From NCBI RefSeq assembly GCF_019923725.1, contig NZ_JAHXRI010000007.1, positions 1 through 64,000 of the forward strand: DNA of 64,000 nucleotides. Direction: 5' to 3'. A program made the translations under genes and the position numbers. Under the pieces are notes generated by a model, which saw only the letters and a list, made by a program, of their open reading frames with translations, had not been told where the DNA came from and did not search any database. This DNA is from Zwartia hollandica. GTDB taxonomy: Bacteria; Pseudomonadota; Gammaproteobacteria; Burkholderiales; Burkholderiaceae_B. This document shows positions 1-8,517 of this stretch, one piece after another (position 1 is the stretch's first letter; each line of letters opens with the position of its first letter).

Positions 1-29
1 GAGGGATACTAACTTTAGGCACCACCCCC

Positions 30-3000
30 CTAAAACGCCACCCTCAATCCCACACTCCCGCCATACAACGTCTGCCCTGTCCTAGCCTCGACCGAGACGC
101 CTGCGTAAGCGTAGGCACTATCAGCCACTTTTACCGTGCCGTACAAACCAGCTTGCACAAACGTGGAGCCTGCTGTGGGTGTGGTGACGCTGCTTGAGTA
201 GCCACCGAGGGTGGTATTGAGTGTTGGGTTGAGTAAGCCCTGCGAGTCAGCACCGATCGCGAGGTTCGCGCGGTAGGTGTATTCATCTTTGAGTGGGTCT
301 TTGTTCAGTGACCCGGCGCCCACACCGATCACTCCACGCACACCATTGGCGTTCATCCGTGCGACGGTAAGGGCTGCAGCACTTGCGCCTTCATCGTAAG
401 CGGCTTGGCCCACGTACTGGTAAGTGAGTCGTACATACGGCGTGATGCGCACACCGCTCGTCTCAAACGGCCGGCTCAAGCCTGCACTGACCAGCACATC
501 GTTACCCATCACAGACTTGTTACTAAAGCCACTGCTGATACCGGTAACGTCGCTGCGCGAGAGGTTGGTGGAACTTAGGCCAAGGCTGACCATACCGTCG
601 AGTACATAATCTTCTGCCACAGGCATCTTTCCGTAGAGGAACAAGGCACCCTGCTGGATAGTGCTGTTGCCACCCGTGGCATTAACTGTGGTGTTTGAGA
701 GCGCTAAGCCAGCACCAAGTTTGAGCCCAAGCGCAGCGTTCGTGTACGCATCCACACCAAACACAGCTTGGTATAGGTTGTTATTGAATCCATTACCACC
801 GCTATTACCCGAACGCTCACCGCGCTGGTAGGCGATCTCACCCCAGGCACGACCGTCTGCGACGGCTGCGCTCGTGAAGTTTGCAGCGTTGGGGTTGACG
901 GCGGGATTTGAACTCATGTTGGCGGTAGGTAGCCCCGAGGGGTTATTACCTGTGACAGCACCTGACGATAAGGGGGTGGGTGTATTGCCAGCACCGCCAC
1001 CAAGTTGATTCGGAGCCATCGGGAAGTCGCCTAAGCGTGCCAACACGGCTTGCTGCACACGTTGTGTGGCCTGTGGCAGCGTGGCTGCCGAGGCTGCGTG
1101 GATCTCACCCGAGAGCGACTGCGCAAAGCCTGGAAGGCTTGCTGCGGTTTGACCGGCCACTGCGTAGAGTAAAGAGTCTTGTGCGGCTGTCGCAGTACCC
1201 GTCTTGTTAACGCTTAAGAGCTGATCCAAGACGTTTGCAACTTCCTTAGCGTTCGTGGTGCTAGATGACAACGTAGAACTGTAAGAAGTCGGTGTCACAG
1301 CCAGATCAAGGCTATTGGCGCTGTTGACGTTATAGAATGCGATGAACTGTGTGCCGCTTGCGAGCTCAGTTGGTTGCGTCAGTGTGCTGAAGCGACCCGA
1401 GATGCCACCCGTAGCCGTCACCATGCGGAAGCGATCGCCAAGCGCTGGGACATAGATCGCACTGCCGTAGCCCGATTCACTTGCGCTAAACAAGTTGGAT
1501 AAGCGCGGGGTTAAGGTCGCGCCGGAATTAATCACCAGTTGACTACCGACATTCACAAATGAGTAATAGCCTGAAGCACCGACAGGGGTAGAGCTGCTTG
1601 CCTGCACAGTACCAGCGATGTCTTGTTGATAGGTCGACCCAGAGTTCAGCGTCAAGTTTTTAGTGAACGACAAATAGCCTGGTGAGTTGCCCGGCTTAAG
1701 CACACCGCTCACAATGCTGTTACCTGCAATCGTTCCTGTGCCCATCAACGTGCCAGCAGAGGCTACGAAGACATCGCCAGTACCCGTTGGTGACGGCCCA
1801 GCCACTACCAAGGTGCCGCCAGCTACTGTCGTGCCGCCACTGTAGGTGTTGGCACCGCTCATGATCGTGCTGCCAGTGCCGATGAACGTTAAACCACCGG
1901 CGCCAGAGAACACGCCAGAAAGCGTGGCAGAACCTGAGGTCGGGTTTTGAATCGTACTTGCGCTGGTCACGCTAAACGCGGTGCTTGAGCTATCGCCACT
2001 TAACAATACAAGTGTGCCACCAGACAAAACGGGGTTCGCACCAATTGAGGCAAGCCCAACACTTGTGCCGCTGGAAATATTTGAGACGCCTGTCCCGCCG
2101 GACGATGAGCCTGAGCTACCTGAGGTGCAATCGCGGCAAGCCGTAATAGTCAAGCTCCAGGACTTTGAGACCAAATCGGTTTGAGTCAATGTATATGAGT
2201 AGCCATTAGATACGTCGCTGACAGTCGTGGCTGACCCAAGGCCAAGATTTGCAGGGGTTATACCGACTAGAACATTCGCAAATGTCATGTTGATAATTGA
2301 TGGACTCGTCGTCGAAAACGTCGAGACACCAAATTGTGTAACGCCTGTCACCGACCCAGCAGACAATCGACCAAAATTTGTCGTGCCAGCAATAACAATC
2401 CTGTATTTTGTGGGCAAGATCCCACTGTAGGTCAACAGACTACCCCCGTTACTACCCTGCTGGTTATGCAGCGTAGTGATCACGCCGGAGTTATCAATGC
2501 CAGCACTTGTACCGACGATAGTGCCTGTATTGATGAGCTGGATAATGGCTCCGGTGTTGTTAACTGTTTGAGAATTACTGCTGATAGCGCCAGAATTATT
2601 GATTAGCGATATCACGCCAGAATTCACAATGCCAATAGATCCACCGACGATAGTGCCTGTGCCTGTGTTGATGAGCTCGAGAATACTTCCAGTGTTGCGA
2701 ACTGTTTGATCATTACTACTTATAGCGCCAGAATTATTGATCGTCGCTATGGCGCCCGCATTCCGAATCGCACCGATAAATGATGACATCGTTCCCGTAT
2801 TAATGATTGTTGTTATGTTGCTCCCGGCGCTAGCGTTAAAGATCAATTCATGGGGTCTATCAACGCCATTATCAGAAATAGTGCCATTATTAGTGATGGT
2901 TGTTATCGTGCCATCATTCTGGATTATGGGAGACCCACCAGGACTTGAAAGTGTGATCCCCGCACCCACAGTAAAGCTGCCGAGAGTACATCCACTGGCC

Positions 3001-3155
3001 TGTACCAAATTTGTACTGGTATTGGAGTTCACCGCGTAGGGATCGGGCGATAGACACGCCGCAGCGGCCGATAAATGACTTAAGCCCAAGATCGCAACGC
3101 TCAGTAACAAAAGCCACTGACGTGCACCGAATTTACGCTGCCACGATTTCTTCAA
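30..3155 (-). CDS. Classical autotransporter (type V secretion) adhesin-like protein
   Basis: Predicted surface protein with a C-terminal outer-membrane beta-barrel that exports its own passenger. The N-terminus (MKKSWQRKFGARQWLLLLSV) is a signal peptide ending near AAAA-C. Residues about 60-250 are beta-helix repeats of the NTGTI/NSGVI/NNSGAI type. A passenger-associated repeat region (ANTYSGGTTVAGGTLVV) lies near residues 415-450. From about residue 765 to the end is a barrel domain of about 275 residues, ending in Phe (GLRVAF) as outer-membrane proteins do. I place the start at TTG 3155 because a perfect AAGGAGG (3167-3161) precedes it by 5 nt. A longer GTG start at 3209 would put 18 extra residues before the signal peptide and has no comparable SD. 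Length is 1041 aa. The passenger ligand or function is not readable. Its N-terminal repeats contain a DNA-level tandem duplication. Confidence 0.9.
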   Translation of the reverse strand: MKKSWQRKFGARQWLLLLSVAILGLSHLSAAAACLSPDPYAVNSNTSTNLVQASGCTLGSFTVGAGITLSSPGGSPIIQNDGTITTITNNGTISDNGVDRPHELIFNASAGSNITTIINTGTMSSFIGAIRNAGAIATINNSGAISSNDQTVRNTGSILELINTGTGTIVGGSIGIVNSGVISLINNSGAISSNSQTVNNTGAIIQLINTGTIVGTSAGIDNSGVITTLHNQQGSNGGSLLTYSGILPTKYRIVIAGTTNFGRLSAGSVTGVTQFGVSTFSTTSPSIINMTFANVLVGITPANLGLGSATTVSDVSNGYSYTLTQTDLVSKSWSLTITACRDCTSGSSGSSSGGTGVSNISSGTSVGLASIGANPVLSGGTLVLLSGDSSSTAFSVTSASTIQNPTSGSATLSGVFSGAGGLTFIGTGSTIMSGANTYSGGTTVAGGTLVVAGPSPTGTGDVFVASAGTLMGTGTIAGNSIVSGVLKPGNSPGYLSFTKNLTLNSGSTYQQDIAGTVQASSSTPVGASGYYSFVNVGSQLVINSGATLTPRLSNLFSASESGYGSAIYVPALGDRFRMVTATGGISGRFSTLTQPTELASGTQFIAFYNVNSANSLDLAVTPTSYSSTLSSSTTNAKEVANVLDQLLSVNKTGTATAAQDSLLYAVAGQTAASLPGFAQSLSGEIHAASAATLPQATQRVQQAVLARLGDFPMAPNQLGGGAGNTPTPLSSGAVTGNNPSGLPTANMSSNPAVNPNAANFTSAAVADGRAWGEIAYQRGERSGNSGGNGFNNNLYQAVFGVDAYTNAALGLKLGAGLALSNTTVNATGGNSTIQQGALFLYGKMPVAEDYVLDGMVSLGLSSTNLSRSDVTGISSGFSNKSVMGNDVLVSAGLSRPFETSGVRITPYVRLTYQYVGQAAYDEGASAAALTVARMNANGVRGVIGVGAGSLNKDPLKDEYTYRANLAIGADSQGLLNPTLNTTLGGYSSSVTTPTAGSTFVQAGLYGTVKVADSAYAYAGVSVEARTGQTLYGGSVGLRVAF
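2514..2771 (-). repeat. Tandem imperfect repeat inside the autotransporter passenger
   Basis: Two units begin with the same plus-strand bases (gacgatagtgcctgt) at 2514 and 2646, 132 bp apart. They differ by scattered substitutions and a 6-bp insertion of a second GTGCCT unit. At protein level they give two copies of an approximately 42-residue beta-helix repeat (INTGTIVG..GI.NSGVI..NNSGAISSN.QTV). A further partial, more diverged unit lies at about 2471-2513. Confidence 0.75.
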
Positions 3156-3160
3156 ACTAG

Positions 3161-3167
3161 CCTCCTT
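3161..3167 (-). promoter_or_regulatory. Shine-Dalgarno site that fixes the autotransporter start
   Basis: On the minus strand AAGGAGG lies 5 nt before TTG at 3155. It is one of the strongest SD sites in the window and decides between TTG 3155 and GTG 3209. Confidence 0.75.
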
Positions 3168-3236
3168 AATTATCGGATTGCGGCTTAACGAGTCTATCGC
3201 GTCATCCACGCTCTTTTGCTACATAGCACGACACCA

Positions 3237-4466
3237 TCACTTCAACGCAGCATCCACCACTTCAATCCAGTGGCGCACAGGGGTATCCGTCCCACTTTGC
3301 AGGTGCCCAATACAACCAATGTTCGACGACAACATGATGTCAGGCTGCGCTGCATTCAAATGACCCAGTTTGCGATCGCGTAACGAGGTCGATATTTCTG
3401 GTTGTAAGACCGAATAGGCACCGGCCGAGCCACAGCACAAATGGCTTTCAGTAAAGGGTTGCAACGACATCCCCAACTGCGTCAAGAGTTGTTCGCTTGC
3501 CGGACGCAAGCCTTGCCAGTGTTGCAGTGTGCAAGGTGGATGAAACACGGGGCGCTTAGGGAGCTTCTGTGGATTGAGCTGTTGTGCTAACTGCTCTGCG
3601 TAGGGTCCGACAACCTGTGCCACATCACGCACCAGCGCCACGATCTTTGCGGCCTTCGGTGCATAAACCGGATCATCACGCAGATGATGCGCGTACTCTG
3701 CCACCATCGCACCACAACCCGAGGCGTTCATCACGATCGCGTCAATCTTGCCAGACTCAACATACGGTAACCAGGCATCAATATTTGCGCGCATCTGACT
3801 ACGCGCCGTGTCTTGATCATCCAAATGAAAATTCAACGCGCCGCAACAGCCCGCACCGGCAACAATTTGCGTACCAATGCCCAAACGATCTAAGACTCTA
3901 ATCGTTGCCGCATCAATCGTTGGCATCATCGTGGGTTGCACGCAACCGGCTAACAGCAATACTTGCTTGACGTGTGCTTGCGTCTGAGGTATCGCCCCCG
4001 CGGGACGTGCCTCAACAATCTTGCGTTGCAAGCTCTGCGGCAAGAATCCGCGCAGCGATTGGCCAAGCTTATAGGCTGGCGCAAAAAGCGGAGAGACCAA
4101 ACCTTTGCGGAGCAACGTGCGCTGCAAGCGCTGCATAAAAGGACGCTCAACTTTCTCTTCGACGATTTGCCGACCAATATCCACCAGATGCCCATACTGC
4201 ACACCTGAAGGGCACGTCGTTTCGCAATTGCGGCAAGTTAGGCAACGGTCAAGGTGCTGTTGCGTTGCCTGGGTAGGCTCCTTACCTTCCAGTACTTCTT
4301 TAATCAAATAAATGCGACCACGCGGGCTGTCGAGTTCATCTCCCAACACCTGATAGGTCGGACAGGTTGCGGTGCAAAACCCACAGTGCACACAGCGACG
4401 CAGGATGTCGTCGGCTTCCTGACCTAATTTTGAATCGCGTGCCCATTCGGCAAGATTTGTCTGCAT
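3237..4466 (-). CDS. glcF: Glycolate oxidase iron-sulfur subunit GlcF
   Basis: Electron-transfer subunit of the membrane-associated glycolate oxidase GlcDEF, which oxidises glycolate to glyoxylate. Two ferredoxin-type 4Fe-4S motifs are visible: C25-x2-C28-x2-C31-x3-C35 and C75-x2-C78-x2-C81-x3-C85. Two CCG cysteine-rich modules follow (GCCGALNFH near residue 206, CCGSAGAY near 344), as in heterodisulfide-reductase-like subunits. At 409 aa it is normal for GlcF. It starts 5 nt after the glcE stop, so it is the last gene of the glcD-glcE-glcF run. Confidence 0.95.
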   Translation of the reverse strand: MQTNLAEWARDSKLGQEADDILRRCVHCGFCTATCPTYQVLGDELDSPRGRIYLIKEVLEGKEPTQATQQHLDRCLTCRNCETTCPSGVQYGHLVDIGRQIVEEKVERPFMQRLQRTLLRKGLVSPLFAPAYKLGQSLRGFLPQSLQRKIVEARPAGAIPQTQAHVKQVLLLAGCVQPTMMPTIDAATIRVLDRLGIGTQIVAGAGCCGALNFHLDDQDTARSQMRANIDAWLPYVESGKIDAIVMNASGCGAMVAEYAHHLRDDPVYAPKAAKIVALVRDVAQVVGPYAEQLAQQLNPQKLPKRPVFHPPCTLQHWQGLRPASEQLLTQLGMSLQPFTESHLCCGSAGAYSVLQPEISTSLRDRKLGHLNAAQPDIMLSSNIGCIGHLQSGTDTPVRHWIEVVDAALK

Positions 4467-4471
4467 AGCGC

Positions 4472-5572
4472 TTAAGCCTTAGGGATCAAACGACCAGGGT
4501 TGAATAAGCCCTGAGGATCGAATTCATTTTTGAGTCTTTGCGTAATGAGCGCCAAGCCCGGTGCGACAGGATGGAATACACCCGATTGCGGATGTGCGCT
4601 CGGCACTTGCGCGCGGAACTGTGTCGCATGCCCACCGGCACGCGCCGCTGCGTCTCGCACGACCGCGGCCTCTAAGGATGCGGCAATCCAACGCTGATCA
4701 CCACCCCACTCTATCAGTGTGGGGCCTAAGCCAAGCGGGCCAGTGCCGGGTGCGACGGCAACTCGCCAGAGCACCTCTGATTTGAAGAACGGTAATTGTT
4801 GCTCGCGTAGCGCATTCCAGTAGGCCTGTGCTTGCTCTTGATCCACGACGGTACCGCCAAGCTTTTGACGCGCCGAGCGCAGCGCCGCTGCAGCACCGGC
4901 TAGACGCACACGAAGGCGACCTGTTGCGCCCTGCGACTCCCACGCGGTGGCGGATACCGATAACGGGTGCGCACGCCAGCTATGGCAGCGCTTGAGTGAC
5001 TCGGCTTCATCAAGCCACCACTCGAGTGTGCAGGTCTCAAACGGCTTTGGCGCAACTTTGAGCGATATCTGTGTCAACGCACCGAAGGAACCCATCGCAC
5101 CGGCCAACAAACGCGAGACGTCATAGCCTGCCACGTTCTTCATGACCTCACCGCCGAACTTGAGGATGCGTCCTTGAGCATCTAGCAGATGCGCACCTAA
5201 AACAAAATCTTTTAAAGGACCTGCGCCAAGGCGTCCCGGGCCAGAGAGACCGGCAGATACAGTGCCACCAACGGTTGCCCCGCCACCAAACCCTGGCGGC
5301 TCAAACGCAAGCATCTGCCCGGAAGCGTCAAGCGTATCCACAACTTCTTGCAAAGGGGTACCGGCAAGCGCAGTAACAACCAATTCTGAGGGCTGATAGT
5401 TCACGATGCCTTTTAAGCACCGCATATCCATGATGACTGGCGCCACACCATTCGGCACAAACGGATTACCGTAGAAGGCCTTGGTGTCCCCACCACGAAT
5501 CAGCACGGGTCGCTGATCCGCAGCAGCACTGCGCACTTGCTCGGCTAAAGCAGCCAAAATTTCTGTCGACAT
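4472..5572 (-). CDS. glcE: Glycolate oxidase FAD-binding subunit GlcE
   Basis: Second flavin-type subunit of glycolate oxidase. The N-terminal half is a PCMH-type FAD-binding domain (EPPGFGGGATVGGTVSAGLS about residues 91-110, then GGEVMKNVAGYDVSRLL). The C-terminus ends in the family signature FDPQGLFNPGRL. At 366 aa it is typical of GlcE, which lacks the full C-terminal oxidase domain of GlcD. It starts 3 nt after the glcD stop and is followed closely by glcF, so all three should be co-translated. Confidence 0.95.
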   Translation of the reverse strand: MSTEILAALAEQVRSAAADQRPVLIRGGDTKAFYGNPFVPNGVAPVIMDMRCLKGIVNYQPSELVVTALAGTPLQEVVDTLDASGQMLAFEPPGFGGGATVGGTVSAGLSGPGRLGAGPLKDFVLGAHLLDAQGRILKFGGEVMKNVAGYDVSRLLAGAMGSFGALTQISLKVAPKPFETCTLEWWLDEAESLKRCHSWRAHPLSVSATAWESQGATGRLRVRLAGAAAALRSARQKLGGTVVDQEQAQAYWNALREQQLPFFKSEVLWRVAVAPGTGPLGLGPTLIEWGGDQRWIAASLEAAVVRDAAARAGGHATQFRAQVPSAHPQSGVFHPVAPGLALITQRLKNEFDPQGLFNPGRLIPKA

Positions 5573-5575
5573 CGC

Positions 5576-7072
5576 TTAGAACCTCGGCAGATCAGAGAAC
5601 GGTAAGGCACCGCCATGCACATGCATCTTTCCATACTCGGCGCAACGCACCAAGGTGGGAATGACTTTCTCAGGGTTCAACAAGCAGTCGGGATCAAAGC
5701 CGCGTTTGACGGCCATAAAGGAGTCCAACTCATCACGCGTAAATTGCACGCACATTTGATTGATTTTCTCCATCCCGACTCCGTGCTCGCCGGTGATTGT
5801 TCCACCGACCTCGACGCAGAGCTCTAGGATTTCTGCACCGAAGTCCTCTGCGCGACGCACTTCATCCGCGATGTTTGAATCAAACAGAATCAAGGGATGG
5901 AGGTTTCCATCACCAGCATGAAAAACGTTCGCACACCGCATGGAATATTTAATTTCCATTTGCTGAATCGCCTTGAGTACGTGCCCGAGGCGTCGTCGGG
6001 GGATCGTGCCATCCATGCAATAGTAGTCAGGCGATACCCGTCCCGCTGCGGGAAAGGCATTCTTGCGACCCGCCCAGAACAACAAGCGCTCGTTCTCTGA
6101 TTGCGATACTTGTAGACGCACCGCACCAGCCTGCTGGAAGACTTTTTCCATACGTTCGATTTCTTCGGCGACTTCTTCGATCGTGCCGTCGGACTCACAT
6201 AGCAGAATCGCTTCGGCCTCAGTGTCATAGCCCGCGCGCACAAAGGGTTCAACCATTTGCGTTGCTTGCTTATCCATCATTTCAAGGCCTGCGGGAATAA
6301 TGCCAGCGCCAATAATTTTCCCAACCGCATCACTCGCTTTTTCTACATCATCAAAACTCGCCATGATGACGCGTGCGAGCGCGGGCTTGGGTGTTAAACG
6401 TAAGGTGACTTCAGTCACCACACCTAGCATCCCTTCGGAGCCGACGAACACCGACAACAAATCCAGGCCAGGCGCATCGGGCGCAAGAGAGCCCAACTCA
6501 ATCACGTCACCATCGATGGTGATCACGCGCGCTTTCAACACGTTGTGAACGGTCAACCCGTATTTAAGGCAATGCACGCCGCCAGAGTTCTCTGCAACAT
6601 TGCCACCAATGGTGCAGGCGATCTGGCTCGAGGGATCCGGTGCGTAATACAAACCAAAGGGCGCAACAGCTTCTGACACAGCCAAGTTGCGCACGCCTGG
6701 CTCCACCACGGCGATCGCGGCCTCTTTATCCACATGCTTAATACGATTGAACTTGGCTAAACCGAGCAACACGCCTTGCGCGTGGGGCATCGCACCACCC
6801 GACAAACCTGTGCCAGCACCGCGCGCAACCACAGGTACACGCAAACGCTTACACGTTTTGAGTACGGCCTGCACCTGCGCCTCGGACTCGGGCAATACCA
6901 CCGCCATCGGCACTGAACGGTAGAGCGACAAGCCGTCACACTCATAGGGACGCGTTTCTTCTTCGCGACTCAAAATACAGTGTGGCGGCAGTACCGCACG
7001 CAAGGCGAGCAATACCTGCTCACGCGACGCGATCGCAGAAGAGTTCAAACCAGGTTCAGTGATCGCGTTCAT
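5576..7072 (-). CDS. glcD: Glycolate oxidase catalytic subunit GlcD
   Basis: FAD-linked oxidase, catalytic subunit for glycolate (and often D-lactate) oxidation. The FAD-binding motif VARGAGTGLSGGA is at residues 82-94. CTIGGNVAENSGG follows. The C-terminal oxidase domain carries HAGDGNLHPLI and GTITGEHGVGMEK (from residue 424) and closes with FDPDCLLNPEKV. Length is 498 aa, usual for the family. The ATG is 9 nt downstream of the preceding flavoprotein's stop codon. The presence of glcE and glcF immediately after supports GlcD rather than a stand-alone lactate dehydrogenase. Confidence 0.95.
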   Translation of the reverse strand: MNAITEPGLNSSAIASREQVLLALRAVLPPHCILSREEETRPYECDGLSLYRSVPMAVVLPESEAQVQAVLKTCKRLRVPVVARGAGTGLSGGAMPHAQGVLLGLAKFNRIKHVDKEAAIAVVEPGVRNLAVSEAVAPFGLYYAPDPSSQIACTIGGNVAENSGGVHCLKYGLTVHNVLKARVITIDGDVIELGSLAPDAPGLDLLSVFVGSEGMLGVVTEVTLRLTPKPALARVIMASFDDVEKASDAVGKIIGAGIIPAGLEMMDKQATQMVEPFVRAGYDTEAEAILLCESDGTIEEVAEEIERMEKVFQQAGAVRLQVSQSENERLLFWAGRKNAFPAAGRVSPDYYCMDGTIPRRRLGHVLKAIQQMEIKYSMRCANVFHAGDGNLHPLILFDSNIADEVRRAEDFGAEILELCVEVGGTITGEHGVGMEKINQMCVQFTRDELDSFMAVKRGFDPDCLLNPEKVIPTLVRCAEYGKMHVHGGALPFSDLPRF

Positions 7073-7081
7073 GTTGGTAGC

Positions 7082-8497
7082 CTAAGGGCGTGCATCCAGG
7101 ATCTTTCCCGGATTCAAAATATTGTTCGGATCAAACGCATGCTTGAGGGACCGCATGAGGTCTAACACGTCCTCACCGTGCTCGTGCGCCATGAATTGTT
7201 TCTTATGCAAGCCAATACCATGCTCACCAGTGCAAGTGCCATCCGCCTCAATCGCTTGTGTCACGAGATGGTGATTCAGGCGTTCGGATTCTTCCCATTC
7301 CTCTTGGCTGTCTGGATCAAGCAGCATCAGCACGTGAAAATTACCATCACCAACGTGACCCACGATGGTGCTCGGAAAGCTCGCTTTCTCTAACAACATA
7401 GTGGCTTCGTCGATGCACTCTGCGAGACGAGAAATCGGCACACACACGTCGGTCGTACTTGCACGGCACCCGGGGCGCAATTGCAAGCCAGCAAAATAGG
7501 CGTTATGGCGCGCAGTCCAGAGGCGGTTGCGATCTTCTGGACGCTCTGCCCATTCAAAATCCATCCCACCGCAGTCTTTGGCGAGCTCTTGCACCGTCTG
7601 TGCTTGCTCTTTCACGCTGGCTTCGGAGCCGTGGAATTCAAATAACAATAAAGGTGTTTCACGCAGGGTGAGTTTGGCGTAACGATTACCCGCCATGACG
7701 GCGTTGGCGTCCATTAACTCGACACGTGCAACGGGCACACCAAGTTGAATCGTCTGGATCACGCACTGCACAGCCTCGTGCACGGTCGGGAAATTACAAA
7801 CCGCAGCGCTAACGGCTTCAGGCTGTGGGTAGAGTTTGACCGTCACTTCAGTGATGATGCCCAGTGTGCCTTCGCTGCCGACAAATAAACGCGTCAAATC
7901 GTAACCAGCGGAGGATTTGCGGGCACGACGCGAGGTCCGTATGACCTTGCCCTGCGCGGTGACCACCGTCAACGACACAACGTTTTCGCGCATCGTGCCG
8001 TAGCGCACAGCGTTCGTCCCAGAGGCGCGCGTAGCCGACATGCCGCCTAACGAAGCATCTGCACCGGGATCAATCGGGAAAAACAAACCTGAATCCCGAA
8101 TTTGTTCGTTCAGTTGCTTACGCGTGAGTCCCGCTTGCACGGTGACCGTTTGGTCTTCAGCATGCAAGACAACGATCTTATTCATTTGTGTCATGTCGAG
8201 CGAGATACCGCCCTCGATCGCGAGGATATGCCCCTCAAGCGAAGATCCCGCACCATACGCAATCAGCGGAACGCCATGCTGATTACATAAATTGACGACA
8301 GCGACGACATCCTCTGTGCTCTGCGCGAAGACCACGCCATCAGGCAGCATCGAGGGGTACGGTGATTCATCATTACCATGATGATCGCGTACGGCATTCG
8401 CAACCGAAAAGCGGTCGCCGAAGCGCGCACGCAGTGCCTCGCTCATCTCTACCGGCAGTGGTCGACGTAGGGTTTGCAGGTCATGGGGAGCATTCAT
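7082..8497 (-). CDS. FAD-linked oxidase, D-lactate dehydrogenase (cytochrome) type
   Basis: Second GlcD-superfamily flavoprotein, directly upstream of glcD. The FAD-binding motif AYGAGSSLEGH is at residues 80-90 and DPGADASLGGM follows. The C-terminal oxidase domain shows HVGDGNFHVLM (381-391) and GEHGIGLHKK (424-433), ending FDPNNILNPGKIL. The GSSLEGH form and the HVGDGNFH motif fit eukaryotic/bacterial Dld-type D-lactate:cytochrome c oxidoreductases better than GlcD. D-lactate or another 2-hydroxy acid is the likely substrate (inference). AAGGA lies 8 nt before the ATG. The gene sits 20 bp after aroG and 9 nt before glcD, so it probably shares the glc transcript. Confidence 0.85.
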   Translation of the reverse strand: MNAPHDLQTLRRPLPVEMSEALRARFGDRFSVANAVRDHHGNDESPYPSMLPDGVVFAQSTEDVVAVVNLCNQHGVPLIAYGAGSSLEGHILAIEGGISLDMTQMNKIVVLHAEDQTVTVQAGLTRKQLNEQIRDSGLFFPIDPGADASLGGMSATRASGTNAVRYGTMRENVVSLTVVTAQGKVIRTSRRARKSSAGYDLTRLFVGSEGTLGIITEVTVKLYPQPEAVSAAVCNFPTVHEAVQCVIQTIQLGVPVARVELMDANAVMAGNRYAKLTLRETPLLLFEFHGSEASVKEQAQTVQELAKDCGGMDFEWAERPEDRNRLWTARHNAYFAGLQLRPGCRASTTDVCVPISRLAECIDEATMLLEKASFPSTIVGHVGDGNFHVLMLLDPDSQEEWEESERLNHHLVTQAIEADGTCTGEHGIGLHKKQFMAHEHGEDVLDLMRSLKHAFDPNNILNPGKILDARP

Positions 8498-8517
8498 CGT
8501 CGCAGTCCTTGGTTTCG

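Noticed and set aside
2514-2771. CRISPR-like repeats
   Set aside because: The repeats are long, in frame within the autotransporter and encode beta-helix rungs; no short repeat-spacer structure exists anywhere in the window.
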